DNA of 64,000 nt. Source: Pseudoalteromonas sp. Scap06. Lineage in GTDB: Bacteria > Pseudomonadota > Gammaproteobacteria > Enterobacterales > Alteromonadaceae. The notes beneath the pieces are model-generated. The model was not told the DNA's origin and did not search any database. It was given only the letters and a program-made list of their open reading frames with translations. The stretch is taken from assembly GCF_013394165.1 (NCBI RefSeq), contig NZ_CP041330.1, positions 2,782,501 to 2,846,500 of the forward strand, in the 5' to 3' direction. Below are positions 17,401 through 26,895 of the stretch, piece by piece. Position numbers and translations under genes: made by a program. Numbering within the stretch: position 1 is the first letter of the stretch; each line of letters opens with the position of its first letter.

Positions 17401-20400
17401 TTAAGCTTGTGAAAATACAGGCTGCCAATCGCGTTCAATGAGCTCAAGCACTTGCTCTTTAGGCACCGCTTTACTGAACAAATAACCTTGAAAGTAGCTG
17501 CAACCTTGAGCTTTTAAGAAGGCCAGTTGATGTGCGCTTTCAACCCCTTCAGCAATACACTCTTTACCTAAACTGCTGGCTAAAGTCAGCGTGGATTGGA
17601 TAATCGCTTCATTATCCGAATCAATACCAATATCTTGCACAAAACTACGATCAATTTTTAATACATCAATGGGGAAGCGCTTTAAATACGTTAATGAAGC
17701 ATAACCCGTTCCAAAGTCATCCATGTATAATTTACACCCGAGCTGCTTTAGTGCATCCATATTTTTAAGCGCATACTCTGAGTCTCTCATTAAAATAGAC
17801 TCCGTTATTTCAAATACAATGGCCTCAGGCGGTAGTGCCGCATTACTCAATGCCTGGCGAATTTCAGGTATAAGCTCAGCAAACTCAAAATCAAGTGCTG
17901 ATAAATTAATTGATAAATATAAATCGGGATTCACCTTGCGCCAACGCACCAACTGTACAAGTGCTCTTTTAAATGTTTGCAGCATAATTTTGGTAATTAA
18001 ACCAATATTTTCAGCCACATTTGCAAACTCTTGCGTACTAGCTAGCTGATTTTCAGGCCAGCGTAATAACACCTCAAAGCCTACCGTTCTTTGTGTAGAT
18101 GTACTAATTATAGGTTGATAGTAATTACAAAACTCGTGCTCATGATACGCTTTGATCAATTGCGACTCTAAATGCAGCGCCCTTTCAATTTTTTGATTCA
18201 TTTCTTGTTTGTAAAACTTGTAACCACCTTCTAAACCATCTTTAGCATAATAGAGCGCCACATTTGATGCTTTTAACAGCGCTTTATAATGCGTCGCGTC
18301 ATCGGGGAAAAGCGCCACCCCAATACTTAGATGAACCTTCACACTTTGGTTATTCATAGCAATGTCTTTACTCACACAATCCATAAGCTTGGTGCATATA
18401 AGTAATACTTCTTCTATTTGTTGAATATCTTCAACTAAAATAACAAATTCACCACCACTTAAACGCGCTACGCTATCACAGGGACGCAATGCTATTTTTA
18501 AACGATTTGCCACCAGCTTAATGATCTCATCAGCGCTTTCTGTCCCAAATGAGTCATTAAAGTATTTAAAGCGTTTTATATTTACGTGTATTAAAGCGAC
18601 TTTACTGTGATGGCGACGCGCTTGATCTATGGCATGCATAGCTCGGTCGTTAAACAGAGTTCTGTTTGGCAAACCCGTTAATGAATCGTAATTAGTTAAT
18701 AAATGTAGCTCATTCTCAGCTGACTTTTGGGCATGAATATCCGTTAAAATAACCACATAACTGCTTAATCTTTGGCTTTCATCCGCTACAGCGCTTATTT
18801 TTACTAACACATGGCGCTGTTCCTTATTAGCCAATACCACAGTATCTTCACATGAGAAATGCTCACCTACTTCAAGTTTTTGCATAATGCGTAAATAATC
18901 AAAATAGCTACTGCGAGTCATACCTAAATTAAGTGAGCGAGTTGAACGAGGCTCTGCCGATAAAGCAAAAGCCGCTTGTAGCGACTTATTTGAAGCACGT
19001 ATATTAAAGTTTTTATCTAAAATAAACACCCAATCTCGAGTCTGCTCAAACGCGGCAGTAAATAGTCGAGCGTGTTCTTCAAATGCCATCTCGCGTGTCA
19101 TATTGGTATACGTACCCGCTACTTTTTGCGGAGTTGTTTCATTCCATTCAACCACTTTGCCAAAGTCTTTGTACCAGCGCCAATGACCTTTGGCATGACG
19201 CAATCGGTAAGTACAGTTAAAATATCCTTTGTCAGTTGATAAAAATTCTAACCACTCTAACCTAAAAATAGCACGCTCTTGTGGGTGAACTTTATCTAAG
19301 TAGTCATCTAAACTGACTGAGTCTTCCGCATAACCTAATTCGTTGACTAACCTTGGCTGATAAATATTTAACTGATTTGCTTGCCAATCCCATACCCCCG
19401 ATTCACTCCCCTCTAGCGCAAGCTTTAAGCGCGCCTCGCTATCTTGGCTTTCTTTGTGTGCAGCTAATAAAATACGCTGTATTTTGTTACGTCTCATCAC
19501 CCATGCAGTCACTACAGTGATCAACAAAATAGCATAAAGTGCTAAAAAGTAAGGGGCCCGCCATAACGGGTATTTCACTTTAATATTTAACGTTGCTGGC
19601 GGAGTATACTCACCCGTCAACGGATCCTTTGCCCAGACTTTTAACTGGTAGCTACCGGGGTTTAATTTAGGAAACACCACGCGATTATTACGGGTATAAC
19701 TTTTTTTACCTTTATCGAGCTGATATTCATAAATAATACGTTCTTGAAAACTGAATGACATCGCTGAGAACGCAATTTCAAGCCCTATATCATCATGATT
19801 TAAAGTAATATTTTTTAATGGCTGTTGTAAGTTAATCGACAAGTCTCGAGACATTAAATTAATGCGAGTAATGTTGACATGTTCTAACAAACCTTGGCTA
19901 TTTTTATTCTCTTTGGGATCAAAATAGGTAAAGCCTTTAAGGCTACCATAGGCAATTCGTCCATCATTTAATTTTGCCATAGCACCACTATTAAATTCAG
20001 CAGAAAGCACCCCGTCTGATGTAGTAAACTGCTGAAAATGAATAGTGTTAGGGTTTAGTCGCCATATTCCTTTATGACTACTCATCCAAATCATTCCCTC
20101 TTCATCTAGCACCATATCGTATAATAGTGTGCCTAATTTATTTTTATCTAAATCAATGGTATGCACTAATTCATAGCTGCTGGCATCAATTCCAATCAAA
20201 CCAAAGTTAGATAAAGAGAGCCATAGAATCCCTTGCCTGTCTTCAACATACGAAAGAATTCTCACTGCAACATTGTCATGATGTTTGGGTACTTTATAAA
20301 GGGTATTTAAACTGAGCTCATCAGGATTAAACTGGTATAACACCCCACCACTAAAAAATAGCGGCCACTTTGGCTGAGAGGGCAATGGCGCTAAAAAGCC

Positions 20401-21906
20401 ATGTGCTAAGAACGGGTCAAATTGGGAAAACTCGCCTTTTAATGGGGTTAAAATCAGGCTATCAATATTATATTTAAACATGCCATGATCAGGGTGAACA
20501 AAATATAAATCACCATTTTCTAACAAGGCAATACCATGCATCCAGTCGTTTAAAAATATTTGGTTCTTGGGGCTGGCAGTTTTAGGTTGAGTAAGCTGCT
20601 GGGTTTGGGGGTCAAAAATAAACAGCCCTCGGTTTGTTTGTAACCAAAGTTTATTTTTGTAAGGCATAATTTTGAAAATAGTAAATTCTGTGGTTAGTAA
20701 ATCAACTTTATAATCTTTTAAATACACCGTTGAGGTGTTATTTTTTATATCAACCGCAGTTAAACCATTATGGGTACCTAACCATAACTTATCTTGGAAT
20801 TGTTTAATTGCCCAGACTGAGTGATGCGAAAATCCATCCCCTCCCAGAGCATTTCCCTCTACATTATAAAACTTATAGTTGTCTCCCGATAAATAAAAAG
20901 CACCATCAGTTTTAGTCGCAAGCCACATACCGCCTGATTTATCTTTTACCATATCAATAATGCTGGTATCGGCAAGGGTGTATTTACTTTGTTGAATACG
21001 TTTATTTTTAACCACCGTTTTGGTGGTCAAATTAAAGCTGAGCAGACCTTTGTCTGTTGCTAAATCAAGAACCCCCTGCTGATTATCTATATCCCAAACA
21101 TTTAAATCAGCCAGCAGCTTTTCATTTGTAAATGACTGCTCATTATTATTAAACAATGCCTCTATATTGCTAATATCAACAGCGTATAAACCTTTAACAG
21201 CCCCAACCAATAACTGATTACTATCACCCAGTGCAAATGACTTCACATTGTTTTGATAGATGTGTACATCGGTTTCGCTTAAATGCTCTAGAGGGCGTAC
21301 TTGTTGCGTTGCAATATTAAATACATAAGCACCGTCTGTACTGCCAATAAAGATATAGCCATTGTAATGAAACAAGGTACGTACAAATGCATTTTCAAAT
21401 TGCTCAGGCAGCTTAAATAAAGGAGTAATAGAGCCACTGGCTATATCAAGTTTTGCAAACACTCGCCCTTGTCCAATCCACAAGGATTTATCATCTGTGG
21501 CCAACATAGTAAAAACAGACTGCTGAAGAATTTGCTCTTCTGTCACTGGCTTTTTTAGATACTGCTGATAGGTATTTGTTTGCGGGTCATACCTGAAAAG
21601 CCCCGCTAACAAGGAAGCAATCCAAATTTGTCCTTCTGGATCTTGGTATATGCGATCAATAATGGTCTCTTCTAACTCACCATTTGGGCCATTAATTGGA
21701 ATAACCTGATAGCCGTCGTAGCGATTTAACCCTCCTTCAGTAGAGAGCCATAAATAGCCATTATTATCAATAAGCATAGTATTAACGTAGCTTTGAGATA
21801 ACCCTTCGCTCGGGGATAGCCTTTTTACTTGCGCTGTTGCAGCGAGGCTTATGAGCATAAATAGCACAAACATGGCTGTGATAAACCTATTAATACAGAT
21901 GCCCAT
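17401..21906 (-). CDS. Propeller-sensor PAS-GGDEF-EAL protein (c-di-GMP signalling)
   Basis: A 1501-residue membrane receptor. A signal peptide is followed by a large periplasmic beta-propeller of Reg_prop repeats (repeated LWLSTEGGLNRYDG-like and GMWLATKTDG blocks, residues ~30-680), a Y_Y_Y domain (~690-775), one transmembrane helix (~785-800), two PAS domains (~830-1070), GGDEF (~1075-1235) and EAL (~1250-1490). The GGDEF signature is SGGEF (near 1149) with an RxxD inhibitory site five residues before; the EAL signature reads EVL (near 1277), followed by an intact DDFGTGYASL. It is therefore more likely a c-di-GMP phosphodiesterase or receptor than a cyclase. It stands alone, convergent with the K+ channel. 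Confidence 0.92.
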   Translation of the reverse strand: MGICINRFITAMFVLFMLISLAATAQVKRLSPSEGLSQSYVNTMLIDNNGYLWLSTEGGLNRYDGYQVIPINGPNGELEETIIDRIYQDPEGQIWIASLLAGLFRYDPQTNTYQQYLKKPVTEEQILQQSVFTMLATDDKSLWIGQGRVFAKLDIASGSITPLFKLPEQFENAFVRTLFHYNGYIFIGSTDGAYVFNIATQQVRPLEHLSETDVHIYQNNVKSFALGDSNQLLVGAVKGLYAVDISNIEALFNNNEQSFTNEKLLADLNVWDIDNQQGVLDLATDKGLLSFNLTTKTVVKNKRIQQSKYTLADTSIIDMVKDKSGGMWLATKTDGAFYLSGDNYKFYNVEGNALGGDGFSHHSVWAIKQFQDKLWLGTHNGLTAVDIKNNTSTVYLKDYKVDLLTTEFTIFKIMPYKNKLWLQTNRGLFIFDPQTQQLTQPKTASPKNQIFLNDWMHGIALLENGDLYFVHPDHGMFKYNIDSLILTPLKGEFSQFDPFLAHGFLAPLPSQPKWPLFFSGGVLYQFNPDELSLNTLYKVPKHHDNVAVRILSYVEDRQGILWLSLSNFGLIGIDASSYELVHTIDLDKNKLGTLLYDMVLDEEGMIWMSSHKGIWRLNPNTIHFQQFTTSDGVLSAEFNSGAMAKLNDGRIAYGSLKGFTYFDPKENKNSQGLLEHVNITRINLMSRDLSINLQQPLKNITLNHDDIGLEIAFSAMSFSFQERIIYEYQLDKGKKSYTRNNRVVFPKLNPGSYQLKVWAKDPLTGEYTPPATLNIKVKYPLWRAPYFLALYAILLITVVTAWVMRRNKIQRILLAAHKESQDSEARLKLALEGSESGVWDWQANQLNIYQPRLVNELGYAEDSVSLDDYLDKVHPQERAIFRLEWLEFLSTDKGYFNCTYRLRHAKGHWRWYKDFGKVVEWNETTPQKVAGTYTNMTREMAFEEHARLFTAAFEQTRDWVFILDKNFNIRASNKSLQAAFALSAEPRSTRSLNLGMTRSSYFDYLRIMQKLEVGEHFSCEDTVVLANKEQRHVLVKISAVADESQRLSSYVVILTDIHAQKSAENELHLLTNYDSLTGLPNRTLFNDRAMHAIDQARRHHSKVALIHVNIKRFKYFNDSFGTESADEIIKLVANRLKIALRPCDSVARLSGGEFVILVEDIQQIEEVLLICTKLMDCVSKDIAMNNQSVKVHLSIGVALFPDDATHYKALLKASNVALYYAKDGLEGGYKFYKQEMNQKIERALHLESQLIKAYHEHEFCNYYQPIISTSTQRTVGFEVLLRWPENQLASTQEFANVAENIGLITKIMLQTFKRALVQLVRWRKVNPDLYLSINLSALDFEFAELIPEIRQALSNAALPPEAIVFEITESILMRDSEYALKNMDALKQLGCKLYMDDFGTGYASLTYLKRFPIDVLKIDRSFVQDIGIDSDNEAIIQSTLTLASSLGKECIAEGVESAHQLAFLKAQGCSYFQGYLFSKAVPKEQVLELIERDWQPVFSQA

Positions 21907-21923
21907 GTGTTTCCTATGCTGAT

Positions 21924-22331
21924 TTAGGGTTGCTGATATTTCAATGCAATAATATTGCGGTGCTTGTATGCATCAAATAGCGTTAATAACTCAGGAGTAT
22001 ATGTTAACACCTGGTTAAAACCAAGTGCCTGATAAAAATCAGTAATATGTTGGTAAGCGAATGTGTAAACAACGTCGGTTTGCTGATTTAAAAGCGTGCT
22101 TAACAGCTTTGTTGCAACACCAGTTGAGCGGTATTCAGGGGCCACAAAAACAGTCGATAAAAATAAAAAAGTCGGTTTATGTTGTAAGCGGCACGCCGCA
22201 ATCATCGTGTGGTTATCGTAAGCGACCCACAGTTGGTCTTGTTTATTTGCGCGACCGCGAACTTTATGTAAGGTATAAAACTTATTTATTAAGGGCGTTT
22301 TAACTGGTTCTAATTGTTTTATAACAACCAT
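21924..22331 (-). CDS. GNAT family N-acetyltransferase
   Basis: A 135-residue single-domain acetyltransferase. The core VFVAPEYRSTGVATKLLSTL is the beta4-alpha3 acetyl-CoA binding segment (R-x-x-G-x-A), with YQALGFNQVLTYTPELL as the C-terminal motif. The substrate is unknown. It lies 17 bp upstream of the propeller-GGDEF-EAL gene and 12 bp downstream of the DUF3283-like gene, so the three may form one transcript. Confidence 0.85.
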   Translation of the reverse strand: MVVIKQLEPVKTPLINKFYTLHKVRGRANKQDQLWVAYDNHTMIAACRLQHKPTFLFLSTVFVAPEYRSTGVATKLLSTLLNQQTDVVYTFAYQHITDFYQALGFNQVLTYTPELLTLFDAYKHRNIIALKYQQP

Positions 22332-22343
22332 AGCAAGTAAACT

Positions 22344-22547
22344 CTAACTTAGCATAAGTGCCAAATATTGCTCAAACTTTTGCTTTAAAAAACCTTGCTC
22401 CGCAACAGGACGACTATGCAGGGTGTCGTAAACTTGTTCACGCGTTTTCTTGCCACGCTTAATTTGATATGCCCAAAATGAAGCTTCGTAGTCTAACTGA
22501 ATTTGATACTTTTGCTCTCGTGGTAAATCACACAGGTTATAACTCAT
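22344..22547 (-). CDS. Small DUF3283-like protein
   Basis: A 67-residue cytoplasmic protein (MSYNLCDLPREQKYQIQLDYEAS...) whose pattern resembles DUF3283, a small family known from Vibrio and relatives with no assigned function. A ribosome-binding site (GAAAGGGG in minus-strand sense) lies before the ATG. Likely cotranscribed with the downstream GNAT gene. Confidence 0.7.
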   Translation of the reverse strand: MSYNLCDLPREQKYQIQLDYEASFWAYQIKRGKKTREQVYDTLHSRPVAEQGFLKQKFEQYLALMLS

Positions 22548-22769
22548 ATTACCCCTTTCACTGGCCCGATAAAACTTAGATTATACGTTTAAACTTATAA
22601 TAAACTAACTCTATAGCGAATAAAAAGAATCTGCCGTAAATAATCTAAGGGGATCAATAATTGTTAAAGATAGACTTTGCTAGATTATGACTAGAAACTG
22701 GGCAAAACACAGCCAATTTGTTATTATACCCACCTACTCATTTGCCTCTAATAGACTGGAAATACTGAC

Positions 22770-23468
22770 GTGTTTAAATACTCTAAAGGACTACTTGTAT
22801 TAATAGGTTTAGTTTTTAGCAATCCGTCATTTGGCCATAGTTACAGCTATACATTTAATCGCCCGCAGAACACCCAGCAAGCAAATTATACTATTGAGCT
22901 ATTACAATTAGCGTATGCAGATATAGGCTTTAAATTAAATATTATCGATTTTAATCGCCAGAATGCATTATTTGCGGCAAATAATGGCATGTTAGATGGG
23001 CAGCTTGCTCGTGATATTAGTATTGAAAGTGCTTACAAAAACTTAATTCGAGTTAATTACCCGTTATTTAAATTTAGTCTTGAGCTTTATAAGCACTGTG
23101 AACCCAGCTCTACTAAAACAATGGATAGCGTTGCTATTATAGCCAGCTACCCTGTGCAACAACGATATTTAGACAGTATTGATTTTCAAGGCGAGGTTAT
23201 TGAAGTAAAAAATAATACCACTCAATTAAATTTACTGATCCAGCAAAAAGTAGAAGCTGCATTACTGATTGATTTTGCGATGGCCAATAAAACTATTCCT
23301 CCTGCTTTAGGTTGCTATGAAAAACAAGTGGTTGCTACCTACCCGCTTTATCATTATTTACATAATAGCCATGCGAGTATTGCTTTGCAGCTTGAGACTA
23401 CACTTAAGAAATTACACAACAATGGCACGGTAGCTAAACTCAGGTCAAAGTACAAACTACAATTTTAA
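22770..23468 (+). CDS. Periplasmic solute-binding-like protein (SBP family 3 type)
   Basis: A 232-residue secreted protein with an N-terminal signal peptide (LLVLIGLVFSNPSFG) and a fold consistent with extracellular solute-binding proteins of family 3: YTIELLQLAYADIGFKLNI near the N-terminus, a hinge segment, and a C-terminal LKKLHNNGTVAKLRSKY helix typical of that family. The usual pocket residues are not clear, and no transporter genes are adjacent, so it may be an orphan sensor-like protein. The start is GTG at 22770. It overlaps the convergent DUF1289 gene by 4 bp. Confidence 0.75.
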   Translation: MFKYSKGLLVLIGLVFSNPSFGHSYSYTFNRPQNTQQANYTIELLQLAYADIGFKLNIIDFNRQNALFAANNGMLDGQLARDISIESAYKNLIRVNYPLFKFSLELYKHCEPSSTKTMDSVAIIASYPVQQRYLDSIDFQGEVIEVKNNTTQLNLLIQQKVEAALLIDFAMANKTIPPALGCYEKQVVATYPLYHYLHNSHASIALQLETTLKKLHNNGTVAKLRSKYKLQF

Positions 23469-23710
23469 AAATCAAAGCCTTGCTGCCGTGTTGGCGAAGC
23501 GGTTTGCTCAGCTTTATTTTTTTGCTGTAAATAACGTTTATAGCGTTGTTGGCATAGGCTCAATACTTTCTTTTTTTGGGCATTGGTTAACGAATTCCAC
23601 GAAAATCGCTCATCACGACTGCGATAACATCCTTTGCAGTAGCCTCGATTATTAACCAAGCAAATACCTTTACAAGGGCTAGGAATATCAAATATTTCAA
23701 TTTGTTGCAT
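23465..23710 (-). CDS. DUF1289 family protein
   Basis: An 81-residue protein with the DUF1289 cysteine pattern: PCKGIC followed by YCKGCYRS, then a basic helical tail (QKKKVLSLCQQRYKRYLQQK). The four cysteines probably bind a metal; function unknown. The start is ATG 23710 because GGAGGGTTTG immediately precedes it; the longer frame to 23779 includes an upstream terminator region. Confidence 0.85.
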   Translation of the reverse strand: MQQIEIFDIPSPCKGICLVNNRGYCKGCYRSRDERFSWNSLTNAQKKKVLSLCQQRYKRYLQQKNKAEQTASPTRQQGFDF

Positions 23711-23762
23711 CAAACCCTCCAGTCTAAAAAAGCATAGCTTGAGTATAGCGCTATTTTTGTGC

Positions 23763-23794
23763 AAAAAAAAAGCAGCCAATTAATTGCTGCTTTT
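23763..23794 (-). terminator. Terminator of the acyltransferase gene
   Basis: A 9 bp stem (gctgctttt / aaaagcagc at 23768-23776 and 23786-23794) with a T-run in the minus-strand direction, 14 bp beyond the stop of the 23809-24942 gene. Confidence 0.88.
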
Positions 23795-23808
23795 ATCTTA
23801 GCTGTTAA

Positions 23809-24942
23809 TTAATGTTCACAGCTTTGTTCATCTACTTGTGTTTTTCTATGATACGGTTTGGCGTACATCGCTAGTACCAAAGATCTTAATTCTTCTGGCA
23901 CTTTTGCTAAACGCTCTGCAAATTGTGCTGCATCATTTTTATTTATAACCGCTTCAGTACAACCACCCGCAATATAATTGCCTGGGTGCAAATAAAACGA
24001 ATCAATTATTTGCTTATCAATGGTTTTTGCCAATTCATCGGCACTATCGCAATCTGACTGAATAGGCTGGCCAAACGATAAGTGCACATGCCCTTTGGCT
24101 GAACTAAAACCTTCAACAATGCTAGCAATATCTTCACCCGCCGATTTCACATATTTACCATGATGCTGTTTATGGTAAAGCTCTTTTGCCTTAGCTATTG
24201 CACAGGGTTCATATTGGTAAGATATTGCAACCGGCACCACTTTTAGTTCTTTAATGTATTCGCCAAATTCTTTCTTTTGTTTACGTCCATTTAGTTGCAG
24301 CATTTTTAATAGTGCGGGATCGGTTTGATCTACACCATCTTTGGCACGGCCTTCTTTTTGAGCAATCCAAATAGAATGCCCACTGCTGAGTGAGTCATAA
24401 ATATAAGCCGATAATTGAGTCAGCGCTTTTAACATCTCCTTTGGAGCTTTAGCTGAGCGTTTTACAATAAAACTTTTATTTAAACGCATAAGCTCTGTAA
24501 TGTATGGGATTTGCAGTAAGTTATCACCAATCGCAATTCTCACGGTTTTCATTTTATGCTGAAAAAGGCCCCAATTAACCAATGCAGGATCGAGTACAAT
24601 GTCTCTGTGGTTTGAAACAAAAAGATAGGCTTGATCAGGGTCTAACGCCTCTAAGCCCGAAAAAGTAACGTTTGATGTGGTGCGGTTTACTAATTTATTT
24701 AAGTAATGTGCAACTTCATTTTGTACATCTTCAACTGTTTTAACTTTGCCCCATTTTTTACGCAACTGATGCTTTATTATAGCGCGTGCTAAAAACCCAA
24801 CTGCGGATATAAAGCGTGGCAAATTATACTTTGCTATCACATCAAGAAACGCATTATCGTTAATTAATCGCGTTAATGAGGCGGCAACTTCATCGTCATT
24901 GTAAGGTCTTATATCTGCGTACTTATCTTCTAGTTCTATCAT
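23809..24942 (-). CDS. PlsC-like 1-acylglycerol-3-phosphate acyltransferase family protein
   Basis: A 377-residue glycerolipid acyltransferase homologue. The catalytic block FVSNHRDIVLDPAL (near residues 110-123) is a variant of the usual HxxxxD motif with one extra residue, a form I know from a distinct PlsC-like group. KSFIVKRSAKAPKEML and IWIAQKEGRAKDG correspond to the acyl-acceptor binding blocks. Substrate unknown; probably membrane-associated. Single gene with its own terminator, facing away from a 440 bp intergenic region. Confidence 0.82.
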   Translation of the reverse strand: MIELEDKYADIRPYNDDEVAASLTRLINDNAFLDVIAKYNLPRFISAVGFLARAIIKHQLRKKWGKVKTVEDVQNEVAHYLNKLVNRTTSNVTFSGLEALDPDQAYLFVSNHRDIVLDPALVNWGLFQHKMKTVRIAIGDNLLQIPYITELMRLNKSFIVKRSAKAPKEMLKALTQLSAYIYDSLSSGHSIWIAQKEGRAKDGVDQTDPALLKMLQLNGRKQKKEFGEYIKELKVVPVAISYQYEPCAIAKAKELYHKQHHGKYVKSAGEDIASIVEGFSSAKGHVHLSFGQPIQSDCDSADELAKTIDKQIIDSFYLHPGNYIAGGCTEAVINKNDAAQFAERLAKVPEELRSLVLAMYAKPYHRKTQVDEQSCEH

Positions 24943-25382
24943 TTACTGCATCTACAAAGTTAAAAACGGCGCGCGAAAACGCCCCGTTATGTCTGATTTT
25001 GATTATAACTCAAGCAAAAATACGAAACTAGCAATACTAAAGTTCGATTTACTGAGTTTTCATAGCGTTATAGTTTAGTACTGAGCATCATTGCCAGATT
25101 AACCGCTCATGTGTATAAACTATAGCTATTAATTATTAATTCAAATGGATAGACCTTACTAATAGCACTTTGTTCAAGTTAACTTAGCAAGGCAGTTGGT
25201 CATAATAACATGCAAGTTAACCCTCAGTGGGCAGACCACATTTAAATATGACTTTACTCCTGTTAATGTGAACACAATAAGCTAAGTCTAAATAAATCTA
25301 TAACATTCAATTAAATAATGATCTTTTTATCTGCGTACAGAGGTTACTCCCTCTCTAACACATACACATATTAGGACACACC
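24943..25382. other. Intergenic region, divergent promoters presumed
   Basis: A 440 bp AT-rich gap between the divergent acyltransferase and 2-hydroxyacid dehydrogenase genes. I find no open frame, tRNA, repeat or clear operator. A short imperfect hairpin (agaggttactccctct) lies near 25338. The region presumably holds both promoters, but I could not assign -35/-10 boxes with confidence. Confidence 0.5.
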
Positions 25383-26327
25383 GTGAATATAACAATTCTT
25401 GATAACGCAACACTGGCAAACACGTCACTGGATGGTATTTCAGCACTTGGAGAGCTCACAGTGCATCAGCTAACTAGCCCTGAGCAAGTATTAGCGCATA
25501 GCCAAAATGCAGAAGTTTTAATCACCAACAAAGTGGTGATTAATCGTGACACTATGATGCAATTAAAATCATTAAAGCTCATTTGTGTTAGTGCAACGGG
25601 TACCAATAATGTTGATTTAAATGCCGCGAAAGACTTAGGTATAGCAGTTACTAATGTTGCCGGTTATTCGACCCCTTCTGTTGTTCAGCATACCTTTTCG
25701 TTGATCACTAACTTATTAGGTAATACTCACCGCTATCAAGCAGATTGTCAGCAAGGCGCGTGGCAAAAAAGTGAGATGTTTTGTCGACTGGATTACAACT
25801 TTAATGACATCCAGGACAAAACATTAGCCATTATTGGTGGTGGCACTTTAGGTAATGCAGTATCTAAAGTGGCTGAAGCGTTTGGCGCCAATGTAATTAT
25901 TGCAGAGCGTAAAGGCGCGGCGTGTCGCAACGGACGCACCCCGTTTGAAACAGCAATAAAAACAGCGGATATTATTAGCGTTCACTGCCCACTTAATGAT
26001 GAAACGCGCGACTTAATTACACTTAATGAATTAAAAATGATGAAGCCAACTGCGCTAATTATTAATACCGCACGCGGTGGGATTATCAATGAAGCTGACT
26101 TAGTAGAAGCATTAAAAGCCAATATTATTGCCGGTGCGGGCGTTGATGTACTTACCAAAGAGCCCGCTGAGCTGACCAATCCTCTGGCTAATTATACGGG
26201 TGATAACTTACTACTTACACCACATATAGCGTGGGCGAGCACTGAATCTATCGTGCGTTTAGTAAAAGAAGTGAGTTTAAATATTACAGCATTTAGTCTA
26301 CACGAGTCGCGTAACCGCTTGGTTTAA
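25383..26327 (+). CDS. D-2-hydroxyacid dehydrogenase (HprA / glycerate dehydrogenase-like)
   Basis: NAD(P)-dependent reductase of 2-keto acids such as hydroxypyruvate or glyoxylate; 314 residues, standard length. N-terminal catalytic part: CVSATGTNNVDLNAAKDLGI. NAD-binding motif: LAIIGGGTLGNAV near residue 150. Catalytic Arg in NTARGGIINE, Glu in the DVLTKEPAE region and His in LLTPHIAWAS. The start is GTG 25383 with AGGA ten bases upstream. The exact substrate cannot be read from sequence. An inverted repeat follows it. Confidence 0.9.
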   Translation: MNITILDNATLANTSLDGISALGELTVHQLTSPEQVLAHSQNAEVLITNKVVINRDTMMQLKSLKLICVSATGTNNVDLNAAKDLGIAVTNVAGYSTPSVVQHTFSLITNLLGNTHRYQADCQQGAWQKSEMFCRLDYNFNDIQDKTLAIIGGGTLGNAVSKVAEAFGANVIIAERKGAACRNGRTPFETAIKTADIISVHCPLNDETRDLITLNELKMMKPTALIINTARGGIINEADLVEALKANIIAGAGVDVLTKEPAELTNPLANYTGDNLLLTPHIAWASTESIVRLVKEVSLNITAFSLHESRNRLV

Positions 26328-26362
26328 TGCCATAAAAGTAACTTAGTCAAAATTACTAAAAA

Positions 26363-26396
26363 GTGGCTTTTTAGATTTATATTTTAAAAAAGCCAC
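26363..26396. terminator. Inverted repeat after the dehydrogenase gene
   Basis: A 10 bp perfect stem (gtggcttttt / aaaaagccac) with a 14-base AT-rich loop, 36 bp after the stop. It could fold into a weak terminator hairpin for the upstream gene. Confidence 0.5.
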
Positions 26397-26501
26397 CACC
26401 CCACCAAACATAATAAAAACAAGCCATTGATTTTTAAGAGTTTAAAAACTGGCCTAGTCTTTGCTATATTGTCTTTAATTAATCATCTAGGGTAATAAAA
26501 A

Positions 26502-26882
26502 ATGAAAAAAACACTTTTAATCGCTGCACTTACCGCTCCTTTTTTAACGGGTTGTGTAATCGCTGTATCAGATGGCGAAGCAGAGGGTCACTGGGCAGGT
26601 AATAGCTCTTCAAGTTGGCAAGCAACACATAAAAACAATCGTGAAATCATTTCAGGCTTGGCAATGGATAGCTCGTATCAGTCGGTGTTAAACCAACTAA
26701 AAACACCTAACTTCACTGAATTGTTAAAAAAACAGGATGATGTTTACCAAGTCTTGTTCTACGCAACGCACAGCATTCATTCAGATGGGAAAATGACCAA
26801 AGATGAATGCACACCGCTCGTTTTCAAAAATGATAAATTAGTGGGTATTGGTAGCTCAGCGTTATTGATGCTAACAAATTAA
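26502..26882 (+). CDS. DUF3192 family lipoprotein
   Basis: A 126-residue putative lipoprotein with lipobox LTGC at residues 15-18. The body (NNREIISGLAMDSSYQSVLNQLKTPNFTE, VLFYATHSIHSDGKMTKDECTPLVFKNDKLVG, separately recognisable blocks) matches DUF3192, which resembles small SmpA/BamE-like lipoproteins. Function unknown. Single gene, convergent with the response regulator gene 14 bp downstream. Confidence 0.82.
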   Translation: MKKTLLIAALTAPFLTGCVIAVSDGEAEGHWAGNSSSSWQATHKNNREIISGLAMDSSYQSVLNQLKTPNFTELLKKQDDVYQVLFYATHSIHSDGKMTKDECTPLVFKNDKLVGIGSSALLMLTN

Positions 26883-26895
26883 GCTCTCGAAAATA

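Noticed and set aside
24943..25382. Small RNA or riboswitch in the 440 bp gap
   Set aside because: No strong terminator-plus-structure combination or known aptamer pattern could be recognised; only a weak hairpin is present.
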